Part shown: positions 38,312 to 49,944 of the stretch, in pieces | How the letters are laid out: every line of letters starts with the position of its first letter | Numbering within the stretch: the first letter of the stretch is position 1 | DNA from: Leucogyrophana mollusca | Lineage: Eukaryota; Basidiomycota; Agaricomycetes; Boletales | Direction: 5' to 3' | Assembly: GCA_021014945.1 (NCBI GenBank) | Contig: MU266391.1 | Location: 69,826 to 133,825, forward strand | DNA: 64,000 nt | Program-made: the position numbers and the translations under genes | The notes under the pieces: generated by a model | Database searches by the model: none | What the model saw: only the letters and a program-made list of their open reading frames with translations | Told to the model about the DNA's origin: nothing

Positions 38312-38539
38312 GGTGTATTTGGGTATATGAATCTATGTATTTTAGTGCTTATGATTAGAGGGTTTGGGCGATATTCCAGCGTAGTGGATTTGGTGGAGAG
38401 TGCATTACACCGGGACTATGGTACTTATATGGATGAAATGGCTGCTGAATTGTATGACAGGGGAGCAATAGCATGAAGGGGATTCGAAAACATGAAGCTA
38501 TATATATGCAATGCCTGACGAACGTAACCGTCAATTGAC

Positions 38540-41500
38540 CTATGTCGTGCCCATCTCTTGTCCAAGAACCCGCAAACACTCCCGAGTGAGTGCCCTGGCA
38601 TCAACTTCCACAACTTTCCCAGCTTCCGTATCAGCTACACCAATTCGGGGCCGCGGGCTTTGTTCGTCATGGGAAGGCGAGGGTGAAATAACCCAAGCTG
38701 ACGGCGTCCTACGAGGTATCGACCCGATCTCACACAGGACTGGGTAGAAATAGAACAGATGGGCAACGGACGATCGTCTGACTACATCTGCGACGAGCGC
38801 GGAGGGAGGAAGCGAGGGATCGACAGCTATATAAATGAACGTGGAAGAAATGAGTGAGTTAGATCCTGTCAAGAGATTAGATCGTGGGTACTCGCCAGGC
38901 TGTGAACTGCTATGCTTCGAAGGCGAGTCGGATAAGGCTGCCCACAGGGTGCCTGGCCAAAGTCTCAAATCGAGTAGCTTACGCAGCACGTAAAGCAACT
39001 CGTCTTCGCGCACTCTGAGTGGGCCATCAGAAGGTGCATCATCAGATAAAGCACAATTGACTTGCCTGGGGAACGGCAAGTTGCCACGCAGTGCTTCATC
39101 AGCCACGTACCCCACCATTACAGTCTTACAACGATCAAGCAGCGAATGGAGGCACAGTGCTGCTACTCTCTTCCGAGATGTCGCCTGATCTGGGATTCTC
39201 ATGTCAGCACCATCATTGAAGCTGTTCTGAACGTGGGGGAATACCATTGGTAACGTTCGAACAGATCAGAAACAGGAGATCGAAACACCAGAACGAAAAT
39301 CGTTCTCGCGGTACCAGAACGCCTGTCGATGTGCTTCCAATGCTATCCAAATCCAACTTCTCGAAATCGTGCGAGTCCAGGGAGCTGCTGGCGGTCGAGG
39401 GCTCGTTTACTGCGGGAGACTCTAGTCTTTGGGCCTCGGAGTTTTCCTTGTACAATTGACTGCTTTGATGAAGGATCTTGGCAAGTTGAGCGATAAGGTA
39501 ATCTGGTACCCGCGCATCTCCCAAGTGTGGTATGACATCGATCTCCAAAGAGCTGATAAGGGCGAGGTCAAAGTTTTCCTCTGCTTCCTGAACTTCCAGA
39601 GAGAAGTTCTCGGCGGTGGAGCTGGCGGGAATGGCATAATTTCATTATCGGCGAGACTTTATCGATGCTTTCATAGTAAGCTTACCAGTCAGCAAGTAGG
39701 CCCCCTCGGAAAACTTCGATCATCTGTCTCCATATACCCTCGACTCGAGCGTCAGGGATATCTGGGAAGGTTTTCAATTCAATATAACGTTTCACCTCTT
39801 ACCAAATGGCTCGGAACATACCCTCACTGAAAGAGGACGTTCGCTGAGTGCACTCCGTGACAATGCGGAGGAAGCTCGTGGTTGCGGTCTTCCATAGCGG
39901 AAGGTCTTTCCCAAACTTGGAGGGTGCTGGGCACTCATACTTCAGCTTGATAGGGATCGAGTAGGCCTGGAAAGATGTGAAAAAAGATACGAGAAGAAGC
40001 CTCATCCTTACTGACAGATATTATTGCCTCCAGAGTGCCATCCACATATATCTCGGCTTTGTCCTTGAAGCGCAGGTATAGGTCGACAAGCAATGGCATG
40101 GTCTTCTTTGCGAGTCCAATATAGGTGATCTGTTTCCGTGTGGAGTGTTGCATGGGAGTGACAGGCGAGCCGGGCGTTGAGGGTATCGGCTGTACGTGGA
40201 AGGCAGCGAGAAACGGAAGTGTACCGAACTCTGACAGATCCCGCATGACCAGTGAAGGAGCACCAGACGAGCTCAAGTCAATCTCTGCTATGGCATCCAT
40301 TACAGCGGCCTGACGGCGGCATCGTGAGGAGAGCCGAGAAACCGACAATTTTTAATTACTTACCTGAACAGGAGTGAGCCCATCTACATCTGGTCTATAG
40401 TCGGGCGAGTTTGGATAAGTGAGTACCCCTGTAATGATTTTCAAAAGGGGAACACATCAACTCAAACTTCGTGCATACCTTTAAGGATCTCCATTAATCG
40501 GGCTAAGCGATCTAAAGGCCATTCCACGTCAGCATGCGTCCGGCTGATGCCTCGCGTGCTCCGTAAGACATCGATGAGGGCGACCAGACTTTCCTGTGTA
40601 AACGCTCTGTGAAGTTGCGCAGCATCTGTCCTTGGAGAGAAATGAGCTTTTCCGCCTTGCAGAACTACCCCGCCAATCTCGTTACAGGCTTGCCAGGCAC
40701 ACTCCCAAGCCTCGGACACTTTGGGCTTCAAATTCGGCTCCGCAGCGGAAAGAGCCTTGACCGCCTTCTCCAAGCAGAGCAAGGCGGGAGGGCTGAGTAT
40801 CCGTCGGTCCAGGAGAACGGTATCTTGAATATGGTTTACGAATACGCCCCATGCCCTGGTGAAAGACTCGAGGCGCATGATCTTGGTTGCTAGGAATTCG
40901 CTGATGATGGATCCAATCGACTGGAGAGCGAGACTCTTCGATTCATCCCATGCTTGGTCGGGGGAGGACCGCATTGAAACTACAACGGTCGGTGACGCTG
41001 GTGGATCTTGCAGGTGGCGCCGGGTCTCCACCGAAATGGCATCGAGAAGGGGGAACGTGATCTTCCAGATGCAGTCGTTCCACGTATCCAGGCTTAGTGT
41101 GGCACCGTATAACTGCATGGCGCGGAAGAGGGTTTGGATCGCACCAACACGGACTTCGTGCCGTGCATCTGTACAGAGACCTAAGACTTCGAGAAGGAGA
41201 TACATCCACAAAGAGCTGTACTCGGGCTCCTCATTTGCATCTTTTCGCTTTGCTTGTATCGAATCCGAAACGCTCCAGAGCAAGCTTTCTGCTGCTGTCA
41301 ACGCAATGTTTGTGTCGGCCTGGCGACCAAATTGGCCCAGAGTGCTGATACATAGGCGCAGGTGTTCTGGAGATAATGAAGAAACAGAGTCACAGACTAA
41401 CTTGAGCGACTGGAACGCGATCTTCACAAGAGCCGTATAGCCACGTTCGTTGCTGTACCCGAGGGGGAGAGGTTTTGGTCGATGGGCATCCTGCAAGGAC

Positions 41501-44500
41501 AGTGTACTGACAGAGTCCACAGAAACGGACCTCGACAGAACGGGGGGCTTGCATACGCTGCCTAGCATCTCGAAAATGCTCCCCCACCCAACGACCAAGG
41601 TGTGTCCAGAAGCCTGCAGAATCTGATGTAACGTCTCCAGTCCCATCCGTCGCAGTTCCAAGCTTGTGCTGGAAGTCGGGTGGTGATCTGAAACGGGCAC
41701 TATCTGCTTTGCAAGGGCGTCTAGAACGCGGCGCTGAACCTTGGCCTGCAATTCGCCAGTAGACGACAAGTTGCGCGGGACAAGAACCAGTATCTCGTCC
41801 AGAATACGCGCGGCTTGCACTCTGATGGGCTGTGGTGCGGAGGGAAGTCCTATAATTGACAGCAAGTGGTTCGTGGTCGTGTTCCATGCGACCTCAGGAT
41901 CTCGGTATATGAGGCGATGGATGTTGAGCATCGTAACAGCTCCCAGCCTTTCCACGCCAAAGTCACCGGATCTCTGGAGCTATAGTTCACGCGGATAGCA
42001 AGGATGCATGAATGGAGGCAACTTACCAGGGTTCGAGGGAGATGTATGCCACTGACCCGTCTTCGATGTGCGTCACTCCGAGGCGAAAGCGCAGCAGGGC
42101 TGGGGATGTCTTCCACACTCAAGCTCTCCGATTCTCCAAATCCTGAGTTGTCCGTTTGCATACCAACCATTTCTGAGCTGAGTTTACACAAAGCGTTAAT
42201 GAAATCTTGAAAAGCAGAGTCCTCGAGGTTCTTCGAAGCTTCAAAGAGGCGCTGAATGGCAGCTTGAACGCTCTCCGAGTCGATGTCTTGTAATAGTGGA
42301 TGCTGGCGTGACGAAGGTGGTTTGCCGGACTCCTGGGACAAGGGTGCAGAAACTGATCTGGTAGAGGGGACCGTTCCAGGCGCGAAGGTGCTATTTCGTC
42401 GACTTGAGGATGCCTGAGCGCCTTTCACTGCCAAGACATAGTCTGCATTCTGCAATGCTTCCAAGATGCCATACCAGCTCGCCCCAAGGCTTCCAGCGAG
42501 AAAGAGGGCGCTTGAAACCAGAACTTTCAAACAGACAAGGTTTCGATCGGATAGTCCTGGGGGTTGTGCTGGGGCGGTTAGCCCGAGATTCTCCGTGATG
42601 GACGCGGATGTCCGAGGTGTTGATGGTTCGCCGTACGAATCAAGGCTCGAAACGACTCGAGACGGTATAGCAAATTTCGCTAAACTGGTGAAGAAGGCGT
42701 CGCGGGGTGTTGTCAAAGCTAGCATGCCAGCCACGTTCGTCATGGCTTGGTAGCTTGTTAATACATCGACGAAAAGTTCGTCTGAGAGGTTGGTGGAGAT
42801 GATGAAGGACAATGCGGCAAGGAGAGCTGGCCAGCCATTTTCGATCATGTCGTGCACTATGCGTAGCTGCCGCGCTGTGGGGTCATCTTGCGGGAGAGTA
42901 GACAGGTCGAGTGCAGCTGGTGCACGGATGATTGCTTCTCCAGCTGCTCGGGGCCTTTGGACCATCATCGACGTATACAGCGGTCCTGCAAATGACGCGA
43001 ATCCTTCGCAGAGTGAGACAATACACTGAACGCCAAGCAGGTAGATGTATGACTCAGGTATAGGAGGCGAGTCAGCCTTGTCAAGTTGGTCAATGCTGCT
43101 CAAAGCGTGAGTGCAGTAGCGAAGATTCATCCTTAGCACTCACCACTGGAGCTTCATGGCTGAGCTCTGAGCGCTGAGACCAGCACCTGAGCCCATCATT
43201 CCAACCACGCCAGAAACGGTAGCACTGGCTGCAGTAGCCACCATCCCTGCCATGCCCCCAACATCCAAGCCATACCCAGAACTTGACGGCGACATGCTCT
43301 CCGCACCATGTGAAGCAACACCAATGCCAAGCATCTGGGAGCTGACGCCGAGTAAAGCAGGTTTCTCAGTTACAAGACGCTTAAGAGCGCTGATAAGGGA
43401 AGTGAACACATTGGAGCCCGACTGCTGAGCATCGTATCGATCCCATATGTTGCGAATTAGTTCGGCGTCGCTGCATACACTGTGAAAGACAAACGTGAGC
43501 TTGACAATGTCGGACGGACTTAGCACTTACCCTCGCATAACTTCCATAGCGAGGACACGGGTCCATGCAGGGCGGGAGTGCGACGAGTGATCAGCGGACG
43601 CCGATTCAGATTCCTCTGCTATCATTCTGATGAGAAGCATAAGGAATACTTCAGCCTCGGTTTTCAACTCGAACGAGAATTGCTTGAGGAGCAAAAACAC
43701 AACCCGCGTGCAGCGAAGTGTCAGAGGGAAGACAGGTCGGTCAGAGAGTGACTTTAGCAGTAACGGACAGAGATGATGTTGAAGGAGTAGTAGGAGCTCG
43801 GAGTGCTATAAAAGATAAGTTGGGGGAGTGTTTTAGGGACAGTGGTGAATACCTTTCTAAACAAATCGTGATAGTTGGTTAGGACACTCTCGATCAATTC
43901 CAAGGCAAACGTTTTGTGTAGATAATCTAGCTTCAGAAAATGGGGCTTCTCGGAGTTTGCTAAAAGGCACAAGTCTTCGAAGACCGAATACGCGTCCTTT
44001 GCATAGGGACCCAGAGCTTTGGTGGTGCCATCCGGGAGGGTGGTCTCGGTTAGCATGTTAGGATCAATAACCTCCTGTCGATCTTCATCTACCATCTTGT
44101 CTACAACAAACATCACCAGTTGGCGGAGGGTAGCAGCAGCTGTAGAAGATACAACCGCGATCCTGGAGTCTTGCAGCTTGAAGCACAGAAGTAGCGCCTA
44201 CAAATGAAGATGAGAATAATGGCGCGTGAAACTTCATTGCAAACCCACATCACCAAGCAAAGTGCCATGTACAGATGGAAAGTTGGTGATCAGGGACACA
44301 AGAGTTTGCAAAATTCGTAATTGTATGTCGACTCCTTGGCTCATGGCATCGCTCATAGTGGTGACAATCAAAGATACGGCCGACCGTGGTACCGCTTTGA
44401 GAGCTATCAGTCTCTGCAAAGATCCAAGCGAGATGGCCACGACTTTGGCGTTCTTCGTCGCGCATCCCATGAACACGGGTCGTAGGAGGTCATCTGACTG

Positions 44501-44821
44501 TGCACCATCTGGTGTGCCGTGAGATCTGGTGCGCAGGTATCAGAGTCGAAGCGTCGCACCTGAGGCCAGATATGCTATAGCTTGATCTGGAGAAGACCTA
44601 AGGATGGTTAAAGACTTCTCTGCCGCCTTCGAATAACGGTATGGTGAGCGGCGGGTATCCGGCCTACAGGGTCATGGCACGCACTTCGCGAATTTCAGGG
44701 TGCTTTCTTCGGGTTTCACTTGCTAAAGACTGGTAATGTAACTTGGTCAGATAAATCACGGCCTGCCATTGTGAATACTGAGTACCTGCAGCTCCGTCAC
44801 CAAGAAGGCAAGTGAACTCAT
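38540..44821 (-). CDS. MON2: MON2, Golgi-endosome trafficking scaffold
   Basis: A very large HEAT/ARM-type protein related to the BIG/Sec7 ARF exchange factors but lacking a Sec7 domain; with DOP1 and the flippase Neo1 it works at the late Golgi. The ATG at 44821 gives MSSLAFLVTELQ, spliced to SLASETRRKHPEIREV and AAEKSLTILRSSPDQA. Family segments follow in order: ILQTLVSLITNFPSVHG, DYLHKTFALELIESVLTN, RPVFPLTLRCTRVVFLLLKQ, AMEVMRGVCSDAELIRNIWD, YIYLLGVQCIVSLCEGFAS, and, in the C-terminal half, AIQTLFRAMQLYGATLS and DTWNDCIWKITFPLLDA. The protein ends TRECLRVLGQEMGTT at 38540. A Gly/Met/Ala-rich low-complexity patch lies near 43200. There are about a dozen short introns. The whole frame is conserved, so the gene looks functional. 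Confidence 0.93.
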
Positions 44822-45880
44822 CTGACCGCAGTCGCCCCAGACTCGAAAGATGAGGATGTTGGAAGGGCTCAGTAACGAGTGAGCTGAGGGTGTCGAAGAA
44901 CCTGTGTTATGTGGATGTGAATGTTCAGGTCGCGTATCAAGCTAGCTGTCAAGCCCAAGTCCTCATCCAGATTCCACACAATTTCACTATCGAGCACGCT
45001 GGGTTCAGTGATGGTCAAGGATGACTAAGCCGGTTACATCCGGCTGACCTCGATTGTTTTCAGCAAGTTTTCAGCGTCAAGAACATGAAGAAGTTCCAAA
45101 GAAATTCGAAAGCAAAACCAACTCTAAACGCAAAGCACTCCGAGCTCAGGCAGGAATTTACCTTTACTCTTTTGAGCCTGATGAGAATTCCACAGGGATG
45201 GAGAAATTGAAGACTATACCTTTTCGTAACATACGCGGCGCCGTCTTCTCGTCAATATGTGACCTGGAGACTCGAGAGACCCGGAGGCTCGCCCAAACCA
45301 TATAGCATAACAGTGTCAGGCATCGTCGTCCCAGATAAGTGCATCTTCATGACCACTTTACAAGCAATATGCACCTATGTCCACTCCCGAGAATCTTGCT
45401 GGCTCATATTTCACTGTATCATGGTAGTGAGTCCCATAACGGGTCGCAATCTGATAGTATCCTTCTGGACATTCCTGCAGGGAGACGCTCAGTTCTCAGT
45501 TATGCAAGGCGCTGCCTCCTACATGGGTCCACAGTCGTCAACGCCGCGCTGATAGGCTGCCAGGTACCAGTAAACAATTTATAACTTCTGTTGCATGTGG
45601 ATTGTATCATGGCACTTGACTCGTGACGTATCTGGGTGCGGGCTCAGGCCTGTGTCTTCAAAGTGTAGCTTCTGGTCCTCACGCGAAGAGACGTACTCGG
45701 TTCACACAGTTCAATTTCAGGTTCATATCTGCACCCCTCAGCGCCTAGATACCACGCAGGTTTCTATCGCAGCCCAGAAAGTCTTCGGAATGCTATCTTC
45801 GGTCGTTGGATATCCGTTAAATAGTACGACTTGGAATGTCGTAAAAGTCTCGCTTTGCAGCTTTTCCCTCCACTCCAAGC
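44822..45880. promoter_or_regulatory. Divergent upstream region, MON2 and transporter
   Basis: 1.06 kb between divergent start codons. No supported gene or clear motif. Part may be 5' untranslated sequence of the transporter. Confidence 0.45.
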
Positions 45881-48080
45881 ATGGGCTATCTTCCGCCATC
45901 GGACGTAGAGGTTGACCCCAAAGACCTCCCTGAGCCAGCGGGCAGCCGTGCTCCAACAGACCCTGTACTCCTTGGGGACTCTGGTCCGTATTTTGAAACA
46001 TACTTGTATTATGCCAGGCTTCAGCGCGAGAGGGAGGTCAACGAGGCCAAGAACAACTCTGGGGACGACAGTCATCCTTCCGCGAGTTTCTTCGCAAGAG
46101 GACCCGATAAAACATCAGTTGCCGATAAATCCTCCATCCCTTCTGGCTCCATCGACGAGAAGCCAGCTCTTGAGACAAGTTCTTCCTTGAGCACTTCAGA
46201 ATGTCGAGCCGTTGCTGGGGCTCTCAGGACTGTTTCCTGGGGTAATGTGTTCTACCTCATCACCACAGGTAATCCTTGTTGCTCTTATCGCCTTTCCCTT
46301 TCCTAAACACTGGCTGTACAGACGTCTTGGGTCCGTACTCTTCCCCTTGGGCATTTGCCCAGGTTGGATATGGCCCCGGCGTTGCTTGCTACGTTGTGTT
46401 TGGTGCATTGGCCGCCTACAGTGGTTTGCTGCTCTGGTGGATGTTCTTGAGACTTGACTCGGATAGGTATCCAATGCGAACATTCGGTGACTTGGCGGCC
46501 CGCATCTACGGGACATGGTTTCGTATAGGTGAGCTCCCCTATTTTCGAATGGGAGCATCACGAGCAAACCTATTGTAGTCTCCAATTTTCTTCAGGGTCT
46601 GCAGTTGATTGCTGTTGTCGGCTTCGTTATTTTGGGGTGTGCCATGAACATCCCTTCTGGCATTGCGTGAGGCACTCAAGTGTTGTCCCACAGCAATGGC
46701 CAAGCTTTATCGCAGATGACAAACTTCAGAGTCAGCTCCTTTTAACCTGGTATATATTGCATGCTTATGATCTATACATTAACTAGATTTGTTTCAGCGT
46801 TTGCAATGTCGTCTTTGCTTTGGGGGGTATGGTGCATGACTGCGCTAGAGGGGGGTTCACTAATGGTGCAAACAGGAATGGTTATCGCTCAGATTCGAAC
46901 ACTGCAAAAATTTGGCATGGTCGCTAACCTTTCCATCTGGTTAAATGTCACCACCATGGCCTTGACCATGGGGGCTGTTGCTCGCACGTCACCGAATTAC
47001 ACCGCCAGCCTTTTGCCGCCAGGTCCAGTGCAAACCCAGGCAATCAATAATCAGCCTTTCGTGCCACAGCTTACCGGCATAATGCAAGTGGTATACGCAT
47101 ACGGGGGCGCGTAGGTGTCCTTATTTCTATCCTCCTGCCCGCGCTCCCCCACTGAAGTACCTTCTGCAGGATGATCTTCATTGAGTTTATAGCGGAAATG
47201 CGTCGCCCTATGGACTTTTGGAAAGCTTTGGCTGTTTCCCAAGTGTTCATCTGCTTCGTCTATATGCTCTTTGGCGTCTTTATCTATTCCTATCAGGGCC
47301 AGTTCGTTGTCAACGTACGGAATATGCATTTCTACCTTTCCTTGGGTCTTGTTCACATTTTACGATCCCCACAGCCTGCCAATCAGGGCATCTCCGCGTA
47401 TGGCTTGCAGACAGCAGCCAATGCCATATACCTTGCTAGTGGTCTCATTCCCGCCTCGCTGCTCAGTAACATCGCCATCAAATCGATCTATAATGGAATA
47501 TTTGTCACTGCGCTTAGTGCACCTCCTTTGACTTCCGTGCGCGGAAAGTACATGTATGCACTATCTGTCCCGCTCTACTGGGGTGCCGCATTTGCCATCG
47601 CATCTGGCATACCACAATTCAGCAACATATCAGCGTTGATCTCCGCTGTCTGCATCTTCCGTAAGGGTCTATCCGTTGTTTTTGGGAAGCCATACTTTTG
47701 CTGACCGTTGCCCTTACTTAGAGTTCACGTACACTTTCCCTCCGTTCTTGATATTGGGATACTGCGTGCAGGCGGATGCCGTTGCAGGCGATAGGGAGTA
47801 TGATGTCAATAATCCACACGGAGGACGAGTAGACTCTTGGCGGGACTTTTCGCGCTGGAAGCGTGGATGTGAGCGCACCAACCTACCGAGTTGCAGTTAC
47901 TGACCTCCTGCAGTGGGAAAGCGGTTTTTCTTCAACATCTGGAACCTCCTACTCGCGTTGGCGTGTCTTTCATGTGCCATTTTGGGTGCATACTCGGCGG
48001 TCAAGTCGATCGTGATTGGGTTCCAGACCACGGGTTATGCTTCGTCTTTTGGATGTCACTCACCAGTGGATAACCAATAG
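45881..48080 (+). CDS. AAAP-family amino acid transporter
   Basis: Integral membrane amino acid/auxin permease family protein with about eleven membrane segments after a hydrophilic N-terminus of some 110 residues. The start at 45881 is MGYLPPSDVEVDPKD. The first membrane segments are GALRTVSWGNVFYLITT-DVLGPYSSPWAFAQVG and GVACYVVFGALAAYSGLLLW, then FLRLDSDRYPMRTFGDLAAR, a family signature. Splicing at 46637-46693 (57 bp) gives LQLIAVVGFVILG-NGQALSQM. Later segments include VIAQIRTLQKFGMVANLSIW, QVVYAYGGA-MIFIEFIAEM and RRPMDFWKALAVSQVF. The C-terminus is SFGCHSPVDNQ with TAG at 48078. Introns number about eight. Location (plasma membrane or vacuole) and substrate cannot be told from sequence; neutral amino acids are typical. 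Confidence 0.9.
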
Positions 48081-48729
48081 CACTGGGAGCTTTGGAGGTG
48101 TAGACGTTGAAAGATGGCGATTTAGACGTGCCTACAGTCCCGGTTATTGGCAGTCACGATCATTTGACCAACCTATATAGCGATTCAGTTGTTCGTCCTC
48201 AGTTCGTCCCTTGAGAACTCACAAGGGATGAACTTAGAACGACCTCCCGAGCGAAAGCAACTTACTGCATGTATTTCTGAACTACCAGCTGATTGATTGA
48301 GCTGCCCATTGTCCAACGTCAGCCGCATGGATAGTCACACGTCGGCTTGTGGAGACCTTACCGATCGGTTGCGGACCTCTCTCCTCTCACCCGTCGGAGA
48401 CTCGGTCAGTCACGCGTGAAGTTATCGATTGCTCATGACACGACCTGCTATTTGATGGCTGACCTGACACCGCCCCGAAGACGAAGAGATGGTCCAATTG
48501 CTGGCAGACGATCTGTACTTCGCGACCCGGTCCATGATGTGTGTAACGTACATGCAAGATGCCAATACCATGTTGGTGATCACTTGGAGTGAAGGGTCAT
48601 GGAGAGCGCAATTGGCATGCATTTGCATTATTAGGTAGCGGAATAGAGAAAGAATCTACAGACTGACGAGCTGGTGAGTTTCCGAGAGGAATGGGTGAGG
48701 CAGCAACACTGCGGACTTACAAAAGGCGC
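48081..48729. other. Convergent intergenic space, 650 bp
   Basis: Between the transporter stop (+) and the DPB4 stop (-). No gene, repeat or RNA seen. Confidence 0.5.
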
Positions 48730-49701
48730 TCAGTCATCGGCCACACCACCTGGTTCTTCTAGTCCGCCAGCATCTCTCCTGAGTTCTTCCTCCTCTACAG
48801 CCATCTGGTCCGCGGGCTCCTCGTCCTCTTCCACTTCACCCTCGACATCATCATAATCCTCCTCGGGTTCCTCGTCGTCTTCGCCGTCTTCTTGGGCTGG
48901 CTCACCCATGTCATCATCTTCATCTTCCGGGTGTACAGGTGCCTGGGAGATGGAGGATGCAGGGGCAGCGCGGGGTACGGACGTGAAAGGGGGAGGGAGC
49001 GGAGGAGCTGATGCTTTCTCTTTTCCTTTTGCGCGGGAGGCGGAGACGGAAGATGCGGATTCAGCCACGTCCTTCGACTTTCCCTTCTGTGAAGCAGAGC
49101 TGCGGTCAGCGGCTCCGCTCTTCCGTCCTTTGTCGCCCTTCACATTGTCTCTGTAAACTGAGCCACGCGTCACGCCGGGATGCACAGCTGATATAACCCC
49201 AGGACATACTCTGCAGTTCACTTTGAAGCATCTCGACGAGGTCTCCAAATTCGATCATCTCGAGGGCTTTGAGGACGTCTGATGCAGAGATACTCTTGTG
49301 CTGTTTGGACTGTGCCACATCGTGAGCGCTGAATAGGGTATGTGTGAGGACACGAAATATAACGCGAACATCAGTAACTCACGTAGCAGCTGTGTCACGG
49401 GGTAAGAAAGTATGTCCCTTCATATGTTTGTAGATGTCTCACCGAGGTAGTTTATGAAGACGGTAGAACCCTTTACCAGCGAAAGGACCGTTTCTTTCTG
49501 CAGTTTGGAATTGTCGGGGATCTGCATAGAGCGCGTTTGTGGTGAGAAGATGGTGACCCCAAGTGTCATTGAACATACAGCAGATTTCGCAATCTTTGTA
49601 ACGAGGCTCTTTGGCAATTCAAAGTTTTCTATGCCTTCTGAGACAAGATCCTGTTGTGCTTGTGCAGAAATTGGTCCGCCTCCAGCATCTTTGCGCGGCA
49701 T
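48730..49701 (-). CDS. DPB4: DPB4/POLE3 histone-fold subunit
   Basis: Histone-fold protein shared by DNA polymerase epsilon and ISWI-type (CHRAC) remodelers; it pairs with Dpb3/POLE4. The ATG at 49701 gives MPRKDAGGGPISAQAQQDL, then FELPKSLVTKIAKSA (helix 1), an intron, IPDNSKLQKETVLSLVKGST and VFINYL (helix 2), a second intron, then AQSKQHKSISASDVLKALEM and IEFGDLVEMLQSELQ (helix 3). A third intron leads to a long tail that is first Ser/Ala/Lys-rich and then strongly acidic (EDEDDDMGEPAQEDGEDDEE). The tail resembles that of POLE3 but is longer. Introns are at about 49560, 49440-49325 and 49200. It is divergent from GPI13 across 243 bp. Confidence 0.94.
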
Positions 49702-49944
49702 TTGTGGATACAGGGATATGGTGGAGGACTTGAAAGGAAACGAAAGGAGATGGAGGCTCACGCGCTCACGGCCGGACGGCGATGAAAGTGGTACCGCGTC
49801 CCGGCCGGCAACCACCGAACGTGACATCGGGGTGGCACGTGACACGTCAGACCCACATCCTCGCCCGGCCGTCGCAAACAAAATACTTTCAGATTTCTGT
49901 CTCCAAGGTCGGTGCGGAATCTCGCTCGTGAGCGGGATATTATT
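49702..49944. promoter_or_regulatory. Shared divergent promoter, DPB4 and GPI13
   Basis: 243 bp between the two start codons. The short spacing suggests a bidirectional promoter. Several CG-rich palindromic-looking words (GGCCGG, CCGGCCGG) occur, but no named factor site is claimed. Confidence 0.5.

Noticed and set aside
46667..46693. An apparent 27 bp intron in the transporter
   Set aside because: An upstream donor at 46637 gives a normal 57 bp intron and a better match to the family (VILG joined to NGQALSQ).
48780..48910. Acidic/Ser-rich mirror frames on the plus strand
   Set aside because: They are the complement of the acidic DPB4 tail.
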